Shown here: positions 24,623-35,426 of the stretch, piece after piece
How the letters are laid out: each line of letters starts with the position of its first letter
Position numbering within the stretch: position 1 is the stretch's first letter
Assembly (NCBI RefSeq): GCF_000004075.3
Contig: NC_026660.2
Location: 12,586,001 to 12,650,000, forward strand
DNA: 64,000 nucleotides
DNA from: Cucumis sativus
Taxonomy: Eukaryota > Streptophyta > Magnoliopsida > Cucurbitales > Cucurbitaceae
Direction of reading: 5' to 3'
Notes under the pieces: generated by a model
What the model saw: only the letters and a program-made list of their open reading frames with translations
The model's database searches: none
Told to the model about the DNA's origin: nothing
Translations under genes and position numbers: made by a program

Positions 24623-27600
24623 TAACTAGAAACAGAACTCAGAGTCGAAAACAGAGCCAAATGAAAAGGCAAGAGGAGCATTCTTTCTCTGAGGCGCGTA
24701 AGACTGAAATTTTTCTTCTTCTTCTCTCTCTCTTGAGTTTTGATGGGGAATAATTCCTTTTCTGCTGCTTTATTCCAAACAAGCCTTGACTTTTGTGCTG
24801 ACTTGAAATCGACCCAACTATTTGAATTTGACTTTTTTCTATTCATCTTTGTTTTTGTGTTAAAAGGGAACCAGCCTGCCTTGATCGATTATTAACTTCC
24901 ACAGCCATTGCAGATCCTTCTTTATCTTCTTCCTTCATCGTCTCAATTCAAGAAAACAGAGCAGAAGTAGGTTAAAGTTGCTTAATGTGTGTGTGAGTCA
25001 TTTTGATGAGATTAGATGTTCATAACAAAGAAGTTTGTTATTGAGACTGTCTCTTCCTTTTCCCAACCCATGAGTTATTTATCATAATACCATTAAAATC
25101 CAAGTTTTGTAAACAATCAAGGAACATCGTCATAAGAACTCGTATTCAAAACATATTCATTTCAATCCAACCCTTCAAATTCACAAAAATATATTCATAG
25201 AAAACATATTTCACGATCAATATATAATCATTTCAATCAAATCATTCAAATTCATAGAAGCATGTTCAATAGGAAATATATGCATAAAAGTATTCAAGAG
25301 TGCTCTAAATTAATTAAAGGTCACTAATAGTTTATCCCACTTCTCCTTTGATTCTAGTCCTTTTAAAATTCAATTCTTCTCAATTTAGTTTGATAATTCT
25401 TCTATTGGTCTCCAATTGGTCCAAAAAACCTTCAACTATAATCAATTTCCAAACTAACTCTAAATTTTTACCCAAAATTAGAGTCTTACCTTTTTGGATT
25501 CCAAACTACTTCAAGCATAACCATTTTTCTTAGTTAATTCAATTCCCAACAACCTCAATTTCATCCAATTTAGGGTTATTCTATAATTAAGTCATTCTAA
25601 TTATCTTAATTTACTTTGATCTCCCAAAATTAATTCAATTTCAATCCCAAAGTATCTTATTTATACCAATCCAGTCAATAATTAAGCTCAACAATCCAGA
25701 ATTAGTCTTTAATTTTGCAAATTCAATCTTTAATTGATAATCAAACCAAAAGTCAATAGTTTTAACCCTTCAATGACGAACAAAGATGACAGACATCATC
25801 TTCAACCTCTAGCCAAACATTTTCCATTTTCTTGAAATTTCCGTCAATCTTCGAGCGACACTTCAACGACCAATTTCTCTCCTTTCAGTCATACACACTC
25901 GAAATAACTTATACAAACTTCTTACCTATATGTTAAACTTCCTTACCTCAAATTTTGGAGCCTTGAAACACTCTACAACGTCCAAAACCAATCAATATTT
26001 TCATGGTGCTCTGTTTTTCTGACGAAGAGTTGCAGAATTTTCCAATTTCTATTCTGATCAATCAAACTGAAAAATCACTTAATTTATTTCACAAAAATCT
26101 TTAACTACAGCCAAACTAAATTACCCAATAAGTTAGCGCTCACGAATTGCCTCAGATGACTCGGAATTTTGATTAAATTCTTGATTGCTCTGTTTTTAAG
26201 AAAATCTGCACACCTTACTAATCTCCATTTGACAACCTTTCCAGTTTCGGGATTCTTCCAGAAAGTCACCAAATTTTTTTCTTGCTCGATGCTCTACAAC
26301 TTTTTTGAAGAAAATGTTTCAATTACTCCACTGTTTGAGAGAAAATCTTCAGTCTTTACACCATATACATCTTGAACGCGAACAACATACACGTTTTGTA
26401 AATCAACTCTAATTTCATCAAATTTAGACCAAATACTTAAAATATTTTGCATAAAACTCATAGAAAACTCCTTAACTAACTAACCTCTGAATTTTAAGCA
26501 TTGAGAACTCTTGAACAGCTCGAAATAAGCTCCAAAATACTCATGCTCCGTTTCATCTAATTTTTCGTGTAGTCTCGGTTTTCTATGTCTTTGACAATTC
26601 CAGCTTGATTTAGCATAAACATCCTTCACGAAAGTTGTTAATCAACATGTTTTTGTACTAACATCAAAATTTCAGCTTCAGATTACTTTTCTAATGCTCG
26701 GAATCTTCAAAATACCACAACGTGTTCTGGTTTCCGAATTTTCAAACCCTTTGTAGTTCATCGACGATTGCGGAGAAACCGAAACTCAAAACAACGATCC
26801 AACCAGATAAAACGAAGCCATTGTTTGTCCTCATAAAGCTGTCCAGATTTCACGAAAATCCAGCAGTTGAATCTCCAGCTATTGATGAATTTTTTAACAT
26901 TACTTTTTTTTCCTTCTTCCTCCCTTCCCCAAGTTCTTTATAGTTTCTCTTTTCTTCTTTCTTCTCTCCTTTCTACGAACTTTTTTTTAAGCATTAATTA
27001 TCAAAATGACCTTAATAATTTAAATTTTACTGTTTTTCAAAATACCGACGTTAAGAATATGAAAATAGTAAACACGATAGCAGAGAACGTGATTATTAGA
27101 GTAGTAGATAATCTTTATCAAGACGATCTATAACATTGTATGTGAACTTTTTTACTTGAATTTTCCTAAGTATGCTTATTTTGTCCTCGAGTGTCCTTTA
27201 CACTCTCGTCTAAATTCGTTATCCGTACATCATTTCCTTGAATTTTACTCTCTCTTTCAAATGAAACAAATGTTGTCTCAATCACTTTCTACTCAACCTT
27301 CATTCTTTTCAAATCCATTCTCAACCAAATTTATATTATATGCTTCTTATCCAACAATTTCAAATTGAGATTAATCTCGAAAATCTAAGTTCCAATTTAA
27401 CCTTTAGACTTGTTATAAATTTCAACTAGAACTATAATAGGTAAGAGCACTTACCGATGTAGTTATAACAACCCCATTTGATTTGCAAGCAACAAAGTGG
27501 GAAAACAAGTAGTGAAGTTATATCTTCATTTTTTTTCCTCAACTCAATTGAATATTACTGTGTCTTCTAGATTTTGATCATCACCATTTTGGCGCATTAT

Positions 27601-29090
27601 CATTCTAGTTCACTTTTTCAGTTTATACGTTTGATGTAATCCATTCACATATAAATTTTGCAGCGCCTCAAGTTTAATTAGGATATTTTGTGATTCATTT
27701 AGGAGTTTTTTTTTTTCTTGTTCCTTCCGATTATTTCTTCTTCTTTTTGGGGGTTTTATGATTCATTATGGGAATATTTGTTTAAAATTTTGTAGAGTTT
27801 ACTTTAAGCAAGTGTTATACTTACTTTATTTATCTAGTTTATTTTACCTCGTTATGGATGTTAAACACCAATATGTCACTTCTATTAATTTTTTATTCCA
27901 CTCAATGTCATTCTTTTGATTTTATTACATCATCAGAATTCTAACGACATGAACTAAAGTACCAAAACAAACTCTTCTAGTTGAAAGGTGAAACGTGAGA
28001 AAGATTTTAACCCTTCTTCTTATTATTATTATAATTTAAGTTAGAATGAATATGGGAAATGGCCATCCATTTATGAAGTTTAGATAAATATATTATATAC
28101 ACATGTGACAGCTTAATTAGTACATCCTAGATCCATGGAATCAAAATCTATATTATATAATATTACTCTTTCCCATCAAATTTTAAATAAATAAATACAT
28201 TTCTTTGCTATTAAATTATTGGTTTAAGTGAACAACTAATAACTTAAATTAATAATAATAATCACTCTCTCCTCATTGGTTGTGATTCATAATTAACCTC
28301 AAATCCATATTCAAAATACCAAACTATTTACATTGTAACTCCAATTTCCAAAATATAATACTTACCTTTTCCTCACTTCAATTCACCTTCTAATTCTTTA
28401 AAAACATTTTTCCATAATATTCTCTTATTTAAACACTTGGAACGCTAAATCTTTTCAAATTATTTGAGTTAGTTGTTATTTATTAAATAAGACATTATTC
28501 TAAAAAGAAATTATTAAAAAATATTTTTGATTCAACTCTAGTTTTCGCGTATCATTTTTTTTATAATTTTTTTAAAAGTTATTTATTTATTTTGGTGTCC
28601 AATCTAAAAAAAATAGGTAGCAACCTTTTACTTTTTTGTTTTATTTTAAAATTAATCAAATTTTAAGACATTGACGATTCCACATCGTCTCATAATATTA
28701 TATGTCTGTTATTTCTACAACTCAAACATAATTAAATAATTATCATGTTGAAATTTTAAATATTAAAAATGATAATAATTTTGATATTCTAATTTGGAAA
28801 GCAAGAAAATAAAACTTGACCAATAACGTGATTCAGGTTCATGATATAATATAATATACAAAGGAATGGAAGAATATTCGAGAATCATCCTTTTTCTTAT
28901 TTATATATCATTTTAACATTGGCCCAATCAATCGCATGCACATAATCAACCCTCTCCAAAACAAAGTAATACAATCTTTTCCCTTTCTTTATATTTAAAC
29001 TTAACAACCTATCATAATAATAATAACAACAATAAAATCCATAGTAGAAAATGTCTCGAATATTTATTGAGTTCAATTTGTTGGTCAGCT
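24623..29090. other. Long spacer: U-box gene 5' flank, then repeat-like AT-rich DNA
   Basis: Bases 24623-24900 are probable 5' UTR and promoter of the U-box gene (ctt-rich on the plus strand). From about 25060 to 27470 the sequence has an even, C-rich/G-poor composition on the plus strand with recurring phrases (ttcatttcaatc, aaattca.a.aa.catatttc, ctaactaacctctgaattttaagc). This looks like non-coding retrotransposon debris, but I could not define ends or a coding part. The rest is plain AT-rich DNA. Confidence 0.35.
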
Positions 29091-29094
29091 AAAC

Positions 29095-29154
29095 AATAAG
29101 TGTCAATATCTTTAAACTAGATGATTTTACAAACTAAACTTAGATAAAGAATCA
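29095..29154. repeat. 60-base repeat, left copy (pairs with 30622-30681)
   Basis: Begins AATAAGTGTCAATATC and ends AAACTTAGATAAAGAATCA. It matches the copy at 30622-30681 at 54 of 60 positions in the same orientation. It lies about 190 bases beyond the RNase H end of the Copia fragment, where a 3' LTR would be expected. Confidence 0.6.
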
Positions 29155-29339
29155 ATAATGATTCATAATAAAGATAATCAATAATGGTTCAACAATAAGT
29201 GTCTTTATCAAAGATGGTATCATGTTTAACATAATTCATTTATGTATATACTTAATCATAAGAATATAAAAATGAGATAGAACCATAAACAATATAAATG
29301 AGCTCAAAGTATCAAATAACGTAATCTTGATTTCAATAA

Positions 29340-30620
29340 TGATATATACTAATGTCCATGCGTTTAGCATGATCATTAAATGTCTTTAGTGGCAATCTTT
29401 TAGTTAGTAGATCTGCAATCATAAGTTTAGTGTTAATGTGTTTGATTGACATTTTTTGTTTCTGAACTTCTTCTTTAACAACAAAGTATTTTAATTTTAT
29501 AAGTTTAGCACCAATTATAATATTTGTTGTCTGTTGAGAAGAAAACTACTACAAAATTATCACGATAAATTTTTAACGGCTTGACAATACTGTCGACAGT
29601 TCCAAGTTTTGCAACCATAAAATATGAATTATAGCCTCAAAGCATGCTACGAATTCAACTTCCATAGTGGATGCAGCAACAATACACTGCTTCACACATT
29701 TTCAAGAAATTGCTCATTCAGCTAATAAGAACACATAGTCAAAAGTGGATTTTTTGTGTATCCATACGTCCGACAAAATTTGAATTTGAATATCCAATCA
29801 CCTCAAGATGATCGGATCTCTTGTAAGTAAGCCTATAGAATAAGGATTATATTTAAAGTTACTTCCACTGATCCTTAGGTATATACATCGATCAACGATG
29901 TTTTTTTTTTAAACCAAAAGATGTGATGGTATCAATTGCACTTAAGATACCATTGTCTGAAAGCTTGTTTAAGTTCATATATTGACCTTTTTAATTTACA
30001 CACCATATGTTCATTTCCTTCAACTATAAAACTTTCTAGTTGATCCATGACACTTCTTCTCAATTTTCATTTTTAGAAAGGTAGTTTTCACATCTATTTG
30101 ATGAATCTCTAAATCATAATAAGCTACTAAAGCCATAATAATTCTTAATGAGTCATTTTTTCGAGATAGAGATTTCTTTATCCTTTTGAGTATAACCTTT
30201 GACAACAAATCTAGCCTTGTATCATTTGATATTGCCATTTGAGTTAAGTTTGGTCTTAAAGATCCATTTACATCCAACTCTTTTACTTCCTTTAGGCAAT
30301 TCTACAATGTGGTTGACTTCATTATCATTCATAGATTTTAACTCTTCTTTCATGACATATAACTCTTTGGCATAATTATCTTCTTTAATGGCTTCTGAAA
30401 ACAAAACTGGATTATTATTAATACTTACGTCAATTTTTAACTCATGCAAATGAACCCAAATAGTCATCAGAAATAGATGATCTTCTTTGTTTTACAGATC
30501 TCCTTAACTCTACTTGTGGCCCCTCAGTTACATGTTCATTTGTTATAACAGGGTCAACAACTACAGAAACAACAACTTTAATTTCATGATTATACAATAA
30601 AACTCTAACATTGTATATAA
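29340..30620 (-). mobile_element. Decayed Ty1-copia pol fragment (reverse transcriptase and RNase H), broken
   Basis: Minus-strand pieces in element order: RRSVKQRRSSISDDY (hinge before RT, near 30530-30470); ELKSMNDNEVNHIVELPKGS and GCKWIFKTKLN (start of RT, about 30350-30230); a shifted frame with RIIMALVAYYDLEIHQIDV (30150-30080); QCIVAASTMEVEFVACFEA (about 29700-29640); and an RNase H end, KLMIADLLTKRLPLKTF (29430-29360). Frame breaks and internal stops are present, gag, protease and integrase are absent, and much of RT is missing or unreadable. It is inactive and is listed as a relic. The Copia family is clear from the wording of these segments. Confidence 0.85.
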
Positions 30621-30621
30621 T

Positions 30622-30681
30622 AATAAGTGTCAAGATTTTTGAACTAAATGATTATACAAATTAAACTTAGATAAAGAATCA
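30622..30681. repeat. 60-base repeat, right copy (pairs with 29095-29154)
   Basis: Begins AATAAGTGTCAAGATT and ends AAACTTAGATAAAGAATCA; 6 mismatches to the left copy, about 1.53 kb away. It may be the remnant of a 5' LTR placed next to RT by an internal deletion. Confidence 0.6.
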
Positions 30682-31333
30682 CATACTTTGATCCATGAAT
30701 GGTCTTCTAAAGAATTGTGTTTATCTAACTTGGCCTCCCTTAACATAATTAATTTTTTTGATGAGAATAGTGAATTACTTGAATGAGTCTATGAGATGAC
30801 CGAACCCTGAAGTTCTATTTCTAGACACCACCCGTCATGATGTTTAATTATGATATTATCTTTTTACCTAATAAATTTAATAAAATAATGGATTCAAAAA
30901 GATAAAATGACATATAATAGACAACATTAATAATATATTATTATATTTAAAATAAATCTAATAGTGCAAACAAAAATATGCAAGTCATATAGCACAAAGA
31001 CATTTTCTCATAAAAAAAAATGTCACTATTGCTCCCAACCTCCTCACGTTTTAGTTAAAAAGCTTTCCTATTTAACTAAAGCTCAAACATTGACTAAGAT
31101 GTATAAATCCTCAATAAAGGTTTAAGCTAAAACTATATAAACAAACTCTTGAATGAGATACAATAAATAAATTATTTGGAGAAGTCACTACAATATATGT
31201 TTTACTATTGGATGTACGAAAAAGAATTATCTCACTGTTTGTTATTATGAAGTAGCTAGTTACATGTTGTAGCAGTCTTACTCATTTGCAAGAGAGTAGA
31301 GTGGCTGAAATATATATGTGGCAGTTATTTTAT
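30682..31333. other. AT-rich spacer
   Basis: No coding sequence was seen. The first 150 bases after the repeat may still belong to the Copia relic, since ttaacataatt.att occurs on the far side of both repeat copies. Confidence 0.3.
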
Positions 31334-31484
31334 AAAAAAAATTATAAATATAGCAAAGTCTATCAACTTCTATCATTGATAAACTCGTATAATACTTTAT
31401 CAGTGATAGACTATCAACAATGTGAGAGTTTATCTACGATAGAAGTACATCACTAATACATTTTGCTTTATTTATAATTTTTTT
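31334..31484. mobile_element. Small MITE-like inverted-repeat element
   Basis: A 24-base arm (31334-31357, ending tatagcaaa) is mirrored at 31462-31484 (starting tttgctt) with about one mismatch. Inside is a second pair, cttctatcattgataaactc (31367-31386) with gagtttatctacgatagaag (31426-31445), and between them tatcagtgata, itself palindromic. The whole unit could fold into one long hairpin of about 150 bases. There is no coding capacity. No clear target duplication was seen. Confidence 0.6.
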
Positions 31485-31595
31485 AAATATTACCATATAC
31501 GCCAATTGAAATTGATAGTGATGGCTATATTTGGATTTTAAAAGGAAGTGGTTTCAACATATTCATGAACGAGATGCAATCCGTTTGATTCGATT

Positions 31596-31679
31596 TCAAT
31601 TTGATTCAGTTTTGAAATATTGAATGAACACCGGTAGTGGATGCAGGCGAGGCTGCTTTGTGGTGCTTTCATCGTCCAT
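31596..31679 (-). pseudogene. Possible orphan first coding exon (gene relic)
   Basis: On the minus strand an ATG in a strong context (gccATGg) opens a frame MDDESTTKQPRLHPLPVF that runs into AT-rich DNA and stops after 27 codons; a possible donor (GTG) follows at the CCG|GTGTTC point. The segment is rich in G+C compared with its flanks and lies just downstream of four TGGGCY elements. No further exon was found before the Copia relic, which lies in the direction the gene would have run. No family was recognised. It could also be the start of a non-coding transcript. Confidence 0.35.
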
Positions 31680-31723
31680 GGCAAAGCGAGACGAGTGGAC
31701 AGTCTTGTTTCGTTCAAAAACTG

Positions 31724-31784
31724 AGCCCAGGGCCCAATGTTCGTTATGTGGTTCGCTTGGGCCCGACTTATCAAAAGGAGCCCA
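31724..31784 (-). promoter_or_regulatory. Cluster of four TGGGCY (site II-type) elements without an obvious gene
   Basis: AGCCCA 31724-31729, GGCCCA 31731-31736, TGGGCC 31758-31763 and AGCCCA 31779-31784. This density is typical of proximal promoters of housekeeping or cell-cycle-linked plant genes. Downstream on the minus strand is the start codon at 31679; on the plus strand there is no gene for almost 6 kb. Confidence 0.4.
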
Positions 31785-34608
31785 TTTGGACAATGGTTTC
31801 CCTTTTATTTATATAGAAAATAAAAGGAAAAATAGCGCAGAAAAAGAAAAAGCGTTGAGATTGAGTTAGAAAAAATTTGAACATAATTTTCTGGAAGAAA
31901 TATAAATGATTGAAAAAACATAATTTATTTAAAAATTTAAATTGTAAATACTGGGCAAGGTTTAAAAGTAATAGAAAATCTAAAATGAGGTAAGATAAAA
32001 TTGTAAATATTTGTATATATAATTTTAAACTTTCTCGAAAAAAGAATAGATAAACTGTGAAAGGCATAATAATAATAATAATGATAAAGAATTGTCGGCC
32101 AAATCTATCTTGTTCAAGTTATTCATGCAGTCAACCTTTTCTGATTTGGTCCACAAAATTCTCAACCTAACCCAACTTTTACCATGGAATAAAACTTAAA
32201 TACACATGAACCAAACCAACAATGTTTTTAACATATATATACACACTATATACACAACACGCAACAAGGAAAAAAAAACCTTTCTAACTCCATAAATTAA
32301 ATTATAAATGTTCGTTGATACAAACTACACTGTAATCAAGTAGGTTAGCTAGTTTTCGACTTGTTTTAATTAATAACACGTCAAAACATATATTACAATA
32401 TGGAAATTTTTTAAGTAGGAGTGAATGAGTAATTGTATTTTAAAAAGTCTAATTCATGTATAAAATAAACAAATTTACATGAAAATATTCTTTTATCTCA
32501 ATAGGTCTTCAAATGGAAAGTTTATTGTAAGGGAAATTGTAAGATAAATATGGTAATTCTATTTACCAAAAGACATAGATGGATGAAATTCAAAGTTTAG
32601 TAAAAGTTTTACATCTTTTTCAATTTTAATATAAACTTTGATAATTTCCCTCACAAACATTAATTACCTCTAAAAAAAACATTATAATAAGATAATATTT
32701 AAACCCTAAACTAAAATTCTCCTAATTCCTAACCTTTTTCTTGGGGGTGTTTTTTCAACACAAAATATCATCATGTGTTTAATTGTTTTTGAAAAGTTTT
32801 TCATTATTGAAATGATTGTTCATAATTATTTCCATTTTCTAAAAGATATGTTTGGTGTCACATATCTATCTCAAGATAATTATTTTTTTCTTTTTCTTTT
32901 TCTTTTTTCTGAGAAAATTGCTTAAAAGACCATTGTTGGACAAGTTATTTGACACATTAATTAATTATTGTATGATCATATGCAACTTGGAAAAAGTATG
33001 GTATTATATGGACATCAAGTAATAACGGTATATTTTCACTCATTGAATTAACAATAATGTCTCTTTAAAAGCATATATTATATCTCAATACCATATATCC
33101 ACTTGTTATAACAAAATAATACTTTAAAAAAATAAATGGATTAATCACTTTACAAATTATAATTGTTGGCTTATGAGTGAATTAAAATGATACATATGAA
33201 TTATTAAATTAAATTTTAAAAAAAAAACAAATATTTGTGCATGTGTGCACCATATATTAAGTTTAAAGTTGTGTGTTTTCTTAAAAAGAAGAAGAAAGAA
33301 ACAATGGCTTGAAAGGGTTGTTCTCCGTGGTTATTCTATCACCATAACTTATTTACAAACGTATGTTATTCGTTATCGATCGTATTCTTTCTTTGTTATT
33401 GTATAGTTTCATCCCATTTTGTAGCTGGTTACTCCACTCCATCCCTCAAATATCATATCAATTAGTTTGAGAGAATTGTATTCAACATTGTGTTATTTGT
33501 ATATTTTAAATTAAAAAGATAATTGTTTTTATTTTTGTTGGTTAAACCCTAACACAACTTTTCAAACAGCAGTATTATATTATAATTTTTTTTAAAAAAA
33601 GAGAGAGAGATAATTACTTAACTAAAATGACCACATAATTTTAAGGGTATGAAAACTAGCATATACAAGTATTATAAAACATACAATACATAAAATGATA
33701 TATATTTATTGCTTTCACTTGAAGTAGTAATTTGGAGATAAAGTATAGTAATTCAGTAACAACACACAAATACACTTCCACGTAACTTAATTAATTAGCA
33801 TATACGTGTTTTAGGTATAAGATTGGGAGTTTGAATAATCTCTCCTATCCTACCATAAAAAACAATTTTATAAAAAAGAAATGAATTTTGACATTGATAA
33901 AGTGAATAAAGTTAATAATGATAAACAAACATAAATAGTGGTTTTGTTATTAATGAAAATAAATAGTAGGTGTTGTTAGGTAAAATGGAAAAAGCGATTT
34001 GATGAGCCAACTAATCCACTTTAACAGGGCCATAAGCATAACTCCATGGAGCCCAAATTTCATATTATAAAATCCACTTTTATAAGAATTAAATTCTTAT
34101 GTTTATTTGGTTCTAATAAACCTTTAAAATATCAATTTTTTTTATTTCATGCAAATATCCATACAAATTTTAAAAAATTGTTATTATTAGTTAAGTTAAT
34201 TATAATTGACCTATAATCTTGATTTATATAAAGTAAATTGTATTGTTGTGAAAATTCAATAGAAAAATATATGATCTTTTGAAATTAAGATTTTGTTTAG
34301 AAACAACTTTTATTGTACTTCATAGCTACTTACTCGTCGTTAAAAAAACCAAAAACTAAAAAAATATCAAATTGAGATACTAAATTTGGAGTCTATGGAA
34401 ATCTCAAAATTAGGATGGTCCTAAGTTTTGTTTCAAAATTTAATACTCATCTTATAAAATAAACTAAAGAAGTAAAGACATACAATGAACTGAAAGTTAG
34501 TTTTGGAATATATGAATAATTAATCAATAAAAAAGTTCAAAAAATTTGGGTAAGTTATTGGTTTAATTAATTGAGATTGTTTTGTGTGATAACTTTCAGT
34601 GAAATTTA

Positions 34609-34650
34609 AGCAATATCCCAATTATAATTAGCAATATCCCAATTATAATT
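34609..34650. repeat. Exact 21-base tandem duplication
   Basis: agcaatatcccaattataatt occurs twice head to tail with no mismatch, which suggests a recent slippage or repair event. Confidence 0.85.
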
Positions 34651-35025
34651 TGGGCCCCTCTCCTAACAATCTCCTTATCTCTTAGGACAATTACTATATT
34701 ATTATTATCAATAATAAATTGGAATAGTAAGGATAAAGATTTCAGGGATCATTTTCAAAACTAACTTTTCTTTTTAATTTTTAGTAAATAACATTTTTTT
34801 TTTTGCAAAAATACTCACATTCGTAATTATTTCATCTCTATATCATAATTAACTTTTGTTATGCATTCCGAGTTTTTAACTATTTTCAAAAACAAATATA
34901 GCAACCTTCCTTTTGTTTGTTCGGTAGACTCAACTAATTGATTCAACGTTTTAAGAATTTTATTATTCAATTTTATTAATTTTAAAATAACAAATTTGGA
35001 CTTAAATATTAAAATAACTCAATTT

Positions 35026-35153
35026 AATTTCAAAATAACAAAATTATTATTTTTTAAAATCGGAGAATCTCAACGATATATTTTATATCAAAATAACTTT
35101 AATTGAATTCCAAAATAACAAAATTATTAATTTTTAAAATTGAAGAATTTCAA
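35026..35153. repeat. Degenerate tandem repeat, period about 80 bases
   Basis: The phrase aatt(t/c)caaaataacaaaatt, followed by tttttaaaat, gga/gaa and gaat.tcaac, recurs at 35026 and 35106. Confidence 0.6.
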
Positions 35154-35174
35154 CATGCACATCGTATTAAGATT

Positions 35175-35426
35175 TGTAACGCCCCACACGTCCAGGATTC
35201 GAAATTCGAAAGCCACCCAACATAGAATTACTCCAAGCTAAGCACACTTAACTTTGAAGTTTCTATTATAGAACCACTAAAAAGGAAGGTGCACCTTGTT
35301 AGTATAGGTATTAATTTTCAATTCTTTTTAAATCTTTCTTAACATTATTTTCATGTCTTTAGAATCTCTTTAATTCAGGTGTGATATCGGTTCATTTATG
35401 TCACCCTCCTAATCTCGGACATTACA
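35175..35426 (-). mobile_element. Solo LTR of a Cassandra-type TRIM with an embedded 5S rRNA-like domain
   Basis: The 252-base segment has LTR-like ends; on the minus strand it starts TGTAATGTCCGAG and ends GGGGCGTTACA, so TGTAA and TTACA are mirrored. Inside, minus-strand bases about 35300-35190 resemble plant 5S rRNA in order: a GGTGCACC-like segment, AACTTC, AAAGTTAAGTGTGCTTAG (the 5S A-box region, consensus AGTTAAGCGTGCTTG) and GGAGTA...CTATG.TGGGTG. Cassandra elements are short non-coding retrotransposons known for carrying 5S sequence in their LTRs and having LTRs of about this size. There is no second LTR or primer-binding site beside it, so it is a solo LTR. The flanking bases (agatt and ttaat) do not form a clear target duplication. 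The 5S part is diverged and is not a normal 5S gene. Confidence 0.8.

Larger units (their letters stand above)
31870..35174. other. AT-rich spacer with short tandem duplications
   Basis: No gene was found. An exact 21-base tandem copy (agcaatatcccaattataatt) lies at 34609-34629 and 34630-34650. A degenerate 80-base tandem lies at about 35026-35153. The remainder is low-complexity AT DNA. Confidence 0.45.

Noticed and set aside
35190..35300. A functional 5S rRNA gene
   Set aside because: The similarity is partial, sits inside an LTR-like unit and lacks tandem copies; the Cassandra explanation accounts for it.
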